Both the position numbers and the translations under genes were made by a program. Positions 51,130 through 61,500 of a DNA stretch of 64,000 nucleotides are shown piece by piece (the first letter of the stretch is position 1; each line of letters starts with the position of its first letter). This DNA is from Pterobdella sp. o SKG-2022 (taxonomy: Eukaryota > Annelida > Clitellata > Hirudinida > Piscicolidae). The notes beneath the pieces are model-generated. The model saw nothing but the letters and a program-made list of their open reading frames with translations, was not told the DNA's origin and made no database searches. The stretch covers positions 26,853,705 through 26,917,704 of the forward strand of contig OZ038320.1 of assembly GCA_964035795.1 (NCBI GenBank). Reading direction: 5' to 3'.

Positions 51130-53700
51130 GAGTTATTGCAAAAATCAGTAAAAATAAAAATGGGGCTTATTATGGATAAAAAAAACTAGATTATACAATC
51201 TTATATAAGTTACATTAAAGATTTATTTTATTTTGGTATAAGCTCGGTGCCTTATTAGTTCCAAGATATATTTACTGGGCTTGATTTATTAAGGGTCTTA
51301 AGGGATGAATTATGTCAAAAACTTTGGTTAAAGGTAGTTTAAGTTAGAAAGTACTAGCAAAAATAATAATGGAAGAATGTGACATAAGTATTAATAGTAA
51401 CGACAAGATTTATAATGGGGGGAATATTTATGGTGCCATTGATAAACATCGCGACAATAACTTTGATTCATGGCTGCGGTGTTGATAAAAACGTAAGAAA
51501 TGAAGTTTAAATAGATGATGATAGTTCTTGTGCAGTAGCCATAATGGGAATTCAATGCACAAAACCCATGAGGGAACAGATGCAGATTGACATTCTTAAA
51601 TGGAAGCTACTGATCACAAAGTATACGTTATTTATAAAAAATGAGTTGTATTTCAAAGCATTTTGGGGTTCTATATAAAATATTATGAAATATATCTTCA
51701 ACAGCTTGCGCCAAGTAAAAGAAACAAATTTGCGTAAAGTTTTAACAAAATTCAATTTCTAACACTTCCGATTAGAAAATTCCAGGATTTGAAATCTTTC
51801 TTACTGTAAATTTGTTATTTACATTTCTTGAAAACGCAAAAACTCATGCTTACTTTCCGTCGAAACTACGCTTATAACACTAAAACTATAAAAGTAATTT
51901 AGCAGTTTTAGTGTCCACTTGTTCTTAAGAAAATTTTATCGCACGTAAAAGTTTCAACTTCCAAATAGTTTCGACACTTTTCAAATTATTTTCATTTCAA
52001 ACTCATTTTTCACAAAAATTTTTCAATTTAAAAACAATCACAAAAAATCCTAGTATAAATTCATTATCGACAATTTCATTTTGAGCGATTTGAAAAATTT
52101 CTGCTATGCATTATAAGTTTACACTATATTAAAGCAATCATCAAAGTTATCTCGACACAAAAACAATTACAAACAAACCTCTTTGCCAGCAATTTGCTAA
52201 CAAGCAAGTCATTTTTGTTTAGTGCTTCCACACACAACATCAACTCAAAACTAATTTGATTTATACGTGTTTCTTGCTATAATTTTTCACTATCTCCATT
52301 GTGATAAAACTTCATGCAAGAGACATTATTTTTTAACAGTATTCATTCTCTTCTAATTGATTAATTTATAAAAATTAAGCAAAGGTTCATTTATGGGGCA
52401 GCATTACCAACACGCTTGTTGAATCAATGTGTTGAATGTCTGTTAAAAAAAGTTCGATAAACAACAGTTCATAAATGATTTTTAACCTTCTTAAAACAAA
52501 AAATTTATTTTTTTGTTGAAAATTTTTGTTGAAATTCAATTTTAAAAAAATGGTAGTTTTCTTAAATAATTTTTCAACTTCAATAGTACTCGATTTTTAT
52601 TTGCTGAAAGATACTTCTCAAAAAATTTGAAGTCTTTGAATGTACCTCACAAATTAGATGTTTCTCATTTGATGTATAGCAATGCAATGCACATTGAGAA
52701 GCTCTTGAGGAGAATAAATGCAACATTTAATGCTTTGATAACAAAGTTTTGAAGTGTGACTTATGTAACTATATGAATGGCATTGGAAATATTCATTTTT
52801 TAATTGTAATTTTTTTAAAAGAATTTTTATTTAAAAGGCAAAAAGCCACTTGACTTCAAATTAAAGTAATAAAGAAAGAATAAAAATGACGCATGCATTG
52901 CTGGAAGATTCTTATGCAATTTTAGGAGCTTGAGCAGATGCAATAAACATGTTCCATAAGCAAAAAAACATATTAGGAAACAAAAAATAATTGTATAAAT
53001 ATTATAAGCATTATTCATCAATGTACAAAGAAATGAAAATATTATAAATAATCAGCGGATTTTTTGTTTTCCTATGCAAACAGAAAACAATAAAAGCTTT
53101 TCACATTGATGAAAACAGCTTTATGATCATATTTGGTTCAGTTCTTCAAGACTTATTTCGGTGTCATATAGACTTGATAAAAATCTGGAAATTTTCAAAT
53201 ATACACAAACGATGTGGTTTGAAAAACTTTGGAAGCAACAATTGGAAAGAAGACAAATAAAAAGAGAAAGTAAGGCAAACTACGCACACACATATACGTT
53301 AACGTCATTAGCTGGAGATTATTTCTATAACATCCCTTGATGAATCCGTCTCATTTGAAATCATCATCGCCCTGGTTTATAGCACTCATCTTTGTTTCAA
53401 ATTTGAAAGAATAAATTACTTGGTTGTTAAAAATAATTAACTATAGTCACTCCTGTAGTCTTTAACTTTTTAGGCGCCTTTTCACACTTGTTTTTAGAAG
53501 GAAAGTCTAATTACGGTTTAAGGAACGAAAAATAATTGAAAACTCAAAAATTTCTTTATGATTTTTGCTTGAAATTCAAGATATAGAAGATTACAACAAA
53601 CTAGAAACTTTTATTCAAGTTATTATATTGACGTTGTGAAAAATTTATAATTTCATTTCCATGAAATTTTTTTACACTTTCAAAAATTTCAATTCATCTA
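51130..53700. other. Intergenic, no genes seen
   Basis: A/T-rich. One perfect 11-base inverted repeat, ACACTAAAACT and AGTTTTAGTGT, lies at 51877-51914 with a 16-base loop. No exon or known repeat was recognised. Confidence 0.5.
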
Positions 53701-53729
53701 CAGAAACACTCGTTTTTTGTAGCTAAGCC

Positions 53730-54716
53730 ATGTCCGAAGCGTCAGACATAAGAAGCAAAGCCTGTCCGATATTTAATAACTGTCAGTTTTCAACAATTTT
53801 TGAGAATCGTTTCAACAACAATAAAATGGCCTACAATAACTCAGACCATTGTGTGGTGTGCAACAAAATCACGTCTGAGAACAACAAGGTTCCCTTAGGA
53901 AACTCTTTCTCAAACACAAAAATCTCTGAAAGTGTCAAGAACTACGCAAGTTTTCAAAGAGATTATTCTGACTGCAATTATCACTCTTTGTATCAACAAA
54001 ACAAGAAACCACCTCATTTGCAGAGATCCAACCTCAGATTGGATGTGGTTGAACCATTGTACCAATGCAATACTTCAAATAACCAATACAATACTCCCAA
54101 CTCTATGATTGTCTCCTCTAAATATGCTTCAACTTTTAAAAATAATAACGAAATCATCACTTACAACGATAACAATAACCAAAATAGCAGCATATATGCT
54201 TTTAAGTGCAACAGGTTGGCGTTGTTGAACTATCCTTCATCCGCTTCAGCCCTTCACAACACACCTTACAACCTAACCAACAAAAAACCTGATAGTCATT
54301 CGGCTGATAACAAAGTTGTGAAAAAGAATTTATTTTGTTGCAAAAGGAACAAAACTTCTGTAAATTTCCCCAAAGCCGGCAATTACACTCAGTCAGCGGA
54401 AACATTTGAATCTTCTGAAGATGATGAGCATGTTCTTACAACAAACCAATCAAATCGCATTAAAAAAATGAGCAACATTAAAAACTTGGAGTTATCCAAA
54501 AACACTTACCGTTGCAGCAACACAAACAACAACCGTAACAACTCACGACCGCAAAGGTTTTTCAATGGGCTGTGTAATCCCGGAGAAAAAATAAAAAAGA
54601 AAATGATTTTTGTGTTAATTATACTGCTTTTCATGCTTGCTATTCTGGCCTGTTTGCCTGCTTTCCTGGTTTGGATCATCGTAGCTTCCAAAGGTGTTTA
54701 TCTTATTTACTTCTAA
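53730..54716 (+). CDS. Asn/Ser-rich single-pass membrane protein (unknown), probably exon 1
   Basis: An ATG-initiated frame of 328 residues after an in-frame-stop-rich flank. Residues 1-285 are hydrophilic, very rich in Asn, Ser and Lys, with scattered cysteines (CVVCNKITS, NLFCCKRN). Residues ~292-318 form one strong transmembrane helix (MIFVLIILLFMLAILACLPA...) preceded by EKIKKK, so the N-terminus should face the cytosol (type II or tail-anchored topology). The frame ends nine residues after the helix. A possible donor, AAAG/GTGTTT at 54693, would instead splice in phase 1 to 54809-54856 and give the protein an ectodomain. No family recognised. Composition resembles disordered signalling tails. 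Confidence 0.65.
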   Translation: MSEASDIRSKACPIFNNCQFSTIFENRFNNNKMAYNNSDHCVVCNKITSENNKVPLGNSFSNTKISESVKNYASFQRDYSDCNYHSLYQQNKKPPHLQRSNLRLDVVEPLYQCNTSNNQYNTPNSMIVSSKYASTFKNNNEIITYNDNNNQNSSIYAFKCNRLALLNYPSSASALHNTPYNLTNKKPDSHSADNKVVKKNLFCCKRNKTSVNFPKAGNYTQSAETFESSEDDEHVLTTNQSNRIKKMSNIKNLELSKNTYRCSNTNNNRNNSRPQRFFNGLCNPGEKIKKKMIFVLIILLFMLAILACLPAFLVWIIVASKGVYLIYF

Positions 54717-54808
54717 ACATAGTAAAAAAAATATAAAAACAATTATTTACAAAAAAATTCATACAAAATTAATTTGAATAATTCTAAAAATTAAAAAAAA
54801 TTTTGGAG

Positions 54809-54856
54809 CAACTAACGCTCGGATACGTTTCAAAGGAGATAACGTCGGAGAGAAAG
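54809..54856 (+). CDS. Possible second exon after the membrane helix
   Basis: 48 bases, phase 1 at both ends, G/C-richer than its surroundings: acceptor GGAG, donor AAAG/GTGAAA. Joined to 54693 it adds A-TNARIRFKGDNVGEK directly after the membrane segment. The next phase-compatible candidates are 57170-57252 and 56871-56925. Small exons of this kind are easily mimicked, so support is modest. Confidence 0.4.
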
Positions 54857-55159
54857 GTGAAAATGATTAGAATTTATGCTGCTATTTCCATATATGCTTT
54901 GGTCGTCAGAAATATTTTTGAGGATTTTTTTCATTGGGTTTTTGAGTTTCTGAATATCATTGAATCAATAAACTGGCGCTTTAAAAATAAATAAACAGAA
55001 TAACTAAATTTTAAAACTTTGGAAAAAAATTTTTGAACACAACAAAATTCAAAAGCTTAATGAAAAACTACAACAAAAATAACTGATAAAAAAACTAAAT
55101 AAGATATTTTAATGAGAACAAAAAACTTCCTCGATAATGATTGTTGAACAAATCCCAAA

Positions 55160-55290
55160 AGATGTGACGTCAACGAGTATGGAAGGGTGGTTTTTGACTT
55201 CGAAAACACCCATCTCTGGGCACACGCCTTCTCTGACCACACCTTCCCCCTATCTCCCTCTACACCGCAATCAAGAAGTCACTTATATAG
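55160..55290. promoter_or_regulatory. C-rich block with CRE and TATA-like box
   Basis: A perfect CRE palindrome TGACGTCA (55165-55172), then about 60 bases of pyrimidine-rich DNA (CCTTCCCCCTATCTCCCTCT), then TTATATAGG near 55283. In plus orientation the order fits a promoter and could start the downstream lectin-like gene separately from the membrane-protein ORF. Confidence 0.35.
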
Positions 55291-56599
55291 GTTGAGTTTA
55301 TTTTAATTATTTATTGAATTATTATTTTCTATATTTGGACATTTTTTTCCTTTGTGCTGAATACATTTTTTGTGAGATCTTTGTTTAAAAAATTTAGCTC
55401 TTCTGCGGTCGATATGATGATGATGATGATTGGTTAAAAACAGTTGAGATTTGTGTTTTATATTTTTATCGGGTTTTTTGGTGTTGGAGAAATATGAATT
55501 TTTTAATGCAGTTCGTAGAATGAGTAAATGGAAAAACTATTTTTGCTTACCAACAAAACAGTTTTGAAAACTTGAAAAAAAGCGTGTCTTAATTATAAAA
55601 AAATACAATTTGTGATTTTTGAGTTAAGATTTAAAATAAAAAATTTCAAAAATTTTTTAAATTTTAAATGTAGAATATTTTTCAAAGCCGATCTACTAAG
55701 ATATTTATAGAGGCAATTTGAATACAAATGTACTTTACCACACAATTTCTTGAAGGAATTTTTCTAAATTGAATATTTCGAATACTCACTTGTTCAGATT
55801 TGAAAAATATTATTTTTTTGCAAATAAAATTGATAAATAAATTCAATTTTCAATAACTTTTAGTTTTACGCGCCAAAATGAGAAGTTTTAAAATACATTC
55901 ATTTCAAAAAAAGCTAAAAATTGTCAAGAGAAACTAATTTTTCGATATGTGAGGCCCAACTATGAAGCATATGTTCATATTGCAAGTTTTATTGAGATTT
56001 GGAAAAATGAAAATAGAATGATATAGTGCAAAAATTTTCAAACGATTCCCATGAAGTTCAAAAGAATGAAATCTTATAAAACTTTGACGTCTACATTTTT
56101 GAAAAGAAATTTGCCTTTTTCTTTTTTATATAAAACTATTTTATAAATTTCATTTTAAAATTTCAATAAAAAACGTCGAACGATTTTTCAAATTTTAATA
56201 TTTTGAAGCCTCTTGAAAAGTTTCTATTTTTTTAAATTATTCACTACAGACTCAGAATGTCTTCCTTATCCTTGCCAGTAATTGTTTCAAAGCAATGAAA
56301 GTAAACAATCTAGCCATTTCCAAGCTTAATTATTAAGTTATTCGCCAAATTTCAAAACCAAAGTTAATTCTACTTTTAATCATGTTATTTTTTAGAAATG
56401 AAAGTTTGCCAGTCTAACTTGAATGTATTATTTTTCGACAAGATTTTCTGACGCTAACTACCTTCATCTCACTCGTTATCCACCTCTAGCTCACAAGATT
56501 ATTTAATTTAAAATTTAAATTGAAAAAAAACCTTTTCAAAAGTTTTCTCGAAGCTCGAAAGCACATAAAAAATACTGCAAAATGGATTTTTGTGTTGTG

Positions 56600-57260
56600 A
56601 ATTAATAAAGCGGATTGCCAGGCAGATGGGTCCATTCTAGGGCCGTAGGGTGGGCAATGAAACTTTTATATCTTGTTTGAAGCTCATGCAACGGTTAAAG
56701 CATTTTAAGTCCATTTAATTCAATTTAACGCTTCATTTGAAATTTAGAAATTTTTTAAATTAAGAATCAGATTGAAATATTCTTTTGCAATGAGAGCTTA
56801 TTCTTTTATAAAAGAACTTAGTTTCATTTTAAATGAACTTATTTTTTTATAAAGGAATATTAAAAAGCAGTAGAGGCTGAAAAGAAGCAACTTGATGAAA
56901 AATTAAAAAAGCTGCAGGCAAACGGGTATTTATAATTCTCTCCGTGACATCTTCATCTCAGCAGTTGCTTCTCTGCAAGCAAAATTTTAAAATTTAATTT
57001 CTTCAAATGCTTTACTCAGCTAAATGAATACGAAACTATGATATAAAAGACAAATAAATTTGCATTCAAAGTTTTGCCATTAATAATTGAAACTCAAATC
57101 ATGTTTGACTTTTCGAAAGGTCCTGGTTGAAGTTAATTTTGAATCAAGTATTTTATGAAAAAATTACAGAAAAAGTTCGAATATTTCAAAAGCAAGTCAA
57201 ATTTTGGAGCTTTTGTGAGCAAAAATGGAATCGTGCTGCAGTGTTGAGCAAAGTAATTAT
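56600..57260 (+). other. Region with candidate small exons
   Basis: Three islands stand out. 56612-56660 is G/C-rich with no decisive frame. 56871-56925 encodes a coiled-coil-like EAEKKQLDEKLKKLQAN. 57170-57252 has acceptor ATTACAG, donor AAA/GTAATT and encodes KVRIFQKQVKFWSFC...AAVLSK. The last fits in phase between 54856 and 58591. The first two are not reconciled with a single transcript. Confidence 0.3.
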
Positions 57261-58590
57261 GGTTTATTTTTGAGTTCTTGAGCTTAATCTCCTAAAAATC
57301 TTTTCAGTTTTCCACACCAAAGTTTCTTTTTAAATTAACAAAATAATTTAAAAAATTGAAATTAATTTTTATACACCTTCAAAAACTAAATTTACAAAAA
57401 CAATTCAAGAGCTTCAATAACTTTTACAGATTAAGTCCTTCTTTATTTGATGAGAATTTTCAAAATAAGGATTTGTAAATGAAATAATACTGCTAAATAA
57501 ATACATGGTGTTAATTAACGATATAGAACCCGACATTCATAATTGCTTTATTTGTTTGGTCCATCTGCAGCCATCCGATATTTTTTTTTCAAATTTTTTA
57601 AAGGGTAAATTATAAAAATTGCATACAAATTGAATATCAGCCATGCAAAAATTCTTAGTTGAAAAATGGAATTTTTATGCAAAATCAATGATCCGCTGTT
57701 GAACAGGTTTTTTGAAATTTTAAAAATAAAACCCAAGTTTTAAGCAACTTTTAAGCCCAATAATTCATCAAATTGAATAATTCAATGTTTTTAATTTCCA
57801 CGAAGTTCAAAAGTTTATCGTTATAACGCTTGTTACTTTATGATGAAATAAAAAAAAAGAAAAACATGTATAAAATAATTTTATGCGGGCTTAAATTTGA
57901 TAAAAAAGCAATTAAAAGCACTGAAGCTAAAAAGTTAACAATAAATTTGTAGGTTTATCAGCCATACATAAAAGATAGAATTTTCACAGTTCTAAAACAG
58001 CTCAAAACATATTAGTTGTTCTTTTTCTATTGCTTGGTGATTATTGTTAGTCCGTTCACACCCCCATTGTAACCTGTCAGAGAAAGAATATTTTTGAAAA
58101 TTTCCTCAAGGCTTCTTGTTTAAAAAATTCATTTTGTTTATAAAATTCATTTGTTTTTTTTTCGTAATTTTTCAACACTCACAACCAAATAACAAAGCAC
58201 ATAACATCAGACAAATAAATTTTTAATTTTTCTTCATGCTGTATTATGATGAGGTCTTTGTTAATTTCAACCTTTGCTTCTTATTTTCATCAGTTCCACC
58301 ACAACATCCCACAACATCACCTCCATGACTCAATCATATTCCAATTATCGTCTTTTATGAAATAGAGTTTTGAGCTTCAGACAAAAAACTTTGCTTTTTA
58401 AGTATTCGTTAGCTGAATGGACTACAAAGGGAATATTTTTATCCAAAATCAGTTTATGCAAAAAAGCTTTGTTTTTAGATCATCATACGTGCACAAAAAC
58501 ATCTTAAAGGTTTCAAAAACTTTCATCAAATATATACTTTTTATACTTCATATTTTTCATTTTGGGCATTAAAGAATGAAGAGAAATGAG

Positions 58591-61500
58591 TTTTTTGTAA
58601 TGAATGCAGAAGTTTTTTTTGACCTAAATCTCATTAAAACACTCAGCGGTTATAGTGGGAATCTTCAAATTCAAATTTTTCAGGTAAAATCGGGTTTACC
58701 ATAAAAATTCATATAAATCTTTCTAAAAAAACGATAATAAATTTTTTGAAATTACAACTTTTTATACACAAGAGTTTAAATTTTTTTTTAAATTTTTGAA
58801 TTTTTATTTTCAGTTTTCAAAAAAACATTCAAAATTTTATAACCTGCATTTCAATGGTGAATTTACATGGAAATATTAACGCCGCGTCGGTCAGAGGAAT
58901 TTATCATTGAATCAGGTTTTTAATAAAGAATGTTTAAAAGTTTCATCGCATGTTTTCTTTAACTCATGCAAAATTAGTGGATTCAAAATGAAGCTGTTTG
59001 CATTAAGAAAGTCTTCGTAAATCATCAAAGCGTAGCTGTGCTGTGGAAACGAATCTTCACGTTTAAAGTTCACAAACAATTTAGTAGTTAACTTCAAAGG
59101 AAATCTCGAAACAGATAGATAAGACGTTTTTATTTCGTTTGAAGCATTTTAAAAGCATTTTTATTGGCTCCTCTATGCACAACTATCAATCAAGGCTTCG
59201 TGGGTTATTTGAACATTTGATTCGTCCAAAAATATGAATCAATTTTGATGATAACATCTACCCACATTTAATGCACTTTTGCCCAACCTTGACACTATTT
59301 AAGTAGATTTTCTTTATTGCATAATCATGTGCATGGTTTTTTGATTGTATATTTGCCGAAAAAAAAATTTCATAAGAATTTTTTTAAAAAGCAATTGTAA
59401 TATTTTTCAGCGCAAACAGATCAACATTAATGTTTTTTTCAAATGTTTACATCATCATTAAGCTTGCTTTTCAATCATCCAAATCCCAAAGACTAAATTG
59501 ATTATTTCATTAAATTATTTCAGCCATGTAGTTAATCTCGTGTCAAAATCTCGTTATATGCAAACATTACATTCCAGGTCGAATAAGGTTTTTTAAATAA
59601 ATGCCTTTCTGTTTGTCAATCTCGGCTTAAAACTGAATTATTAATATGAAAATTGATAGACACTAACCAACTCAATCTTTTAGAATCTAACCCAAGACAA
59701 AAAAAACTTTCGATTGTCGGCATTATTGAGCTTTTATATACCTTATACCTTATTTAAATTTTTTCTCAAAATTTGAATGAATGACCAAGCTCAACTTTAA
59801 AATTAATATTTTGGAAGTAGATTATGGTTTTGAGTTTATTCTCAACATTCATGCCTTACATGCTCTTTGAACTTCTTCAGTTTCTTCATCCTAATGCTGG
59901 TTTTAAATATTTCATGTTTGATAAAATGATGTGATATTTCATTCAGCTGCTATGCTTTCTAAACCATTATTAGAATGAAAGATTAGGTTGAAATCAAAGT
60001 TTTAAAAAGCAAATTTTTGACTTTGTTTTAGATCATCAAAGTCTTATTGAAAATTCCGAATGGCCGAAGTAGATTTTTTATATAATAAAATTTTAATCTC
60101 CTTGTTTTTATTTTATGGAGAAGTTTTAATCTTTTTACCATTTTTATATTTTAAAATACCAATTTTTATGTCCTATTTTTAGTTTTTTTAGCTTTTAATA
60201 ATTTTCATAAAAATATAAAGTGACTCCACATAAAAGATTTGCTTTAAAGAGTCCCATTTAAGAAAAGGCTAAGCACAACAACGATTTGAAACTTTTATAT
60301 CACTTCATTGCCGGTCATAAACGCTGTGAGTCCTTCAGAGCCGCCCAGTCAGAATAAACAAATAGTAATAGTAAACGTTTTGTAATAAAGATATCGCTTC
60401 CAAACTTCGTTTTAATGAAATTATTGGCGAAAAAGTCAATTACAACAATTAAAATAAGTTTTTGAAACGTTCAAAAAATTCATGTATTTTTTTAAAAATT
60501 AAAATAAACAATTCAGTTTTACTTTTTGCAAACAATTCAAAATCCACCTATCAAGCGGTCTGAAACACCCGGAGCATAGAAATTATTAAAAATTAGGCTT
60601 TAATCCTTTCTATACGCTCAAAATTTCAATTTTTTTTTATAAAACTCGCTTTTAATGGCGTATATGTCTTGAAATCTATTTTATCGATTGGAACTTTTAA
60701 TTGTTTTCGGCGCTCCCTGAACATTCATAAAACACAAATAAAGTCTTATCAATTTTAAAATTAAATTTCAAAATTTTCTATTATTTCACTTCATTTTTTG
60801 TAAAATTCAAATTCAAACATTTATTATTTCTTGAAAATGTCAAAATCAATCAGCTTTCGATAGATTTCAATCATTGTTGAGGTGTTTCATTTCTTTCACA
60901 TCTCAATCATAGTTTAAACATGAAGAAATTATTCATAAATATAAGTTAGTAATACGAAATGCTGTCAAAGTTTATTTCTAGAATATAAGTTTTTCAAATT
61001 GCAATTCAGACAAATAATTCCATTTTTAAAATACTTGAAATTAATCACAAACGTCTAAATTTCACATGGTTTTGCTCAGCCGTCAGGAATATAGATCGAT
61101 AAGATGAAAGCACCATTTAAACGTTAACCACATTGACAAAAAGCACAAGTATTCATTGAACACACGCAGCAAGTATTTGTTGTACACATTAACTACACAC
61201 AGATGCGGATGGTTGGGCGGTTCACAAGATGGGACCACACACCGCCTCTAAGTATCTGTTGTATGACAGAGCCATGTCTTACCACGAGGGTGAATTCTTT
61301 GTTACCTTTTCATTATGCTTTTCAGTTCTTTACTTTTCTCTATGCTTTTCAGCAAATTCAGTTTTCAAGTGTTTTTTGTTCGTTTTAGTTTAGGGTGTTC
61401 ATTTTGATGTAAATTTTGATTTTTTGGTCTTTACATTTTATCATGTATTTTAATTATTTTTAAAAATTCTTTTTTTTTATTTGGTTTCCACTATTATAAT

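Noticed and set aside
60263..60350. Plus-strand candidate exon reading AGHKRCESFRAAQ
   Set aside because: Ends in phase 2, which fits no following acceptor, and overlaps the inverted similarity to 63721-63758; kept only as a composition island.
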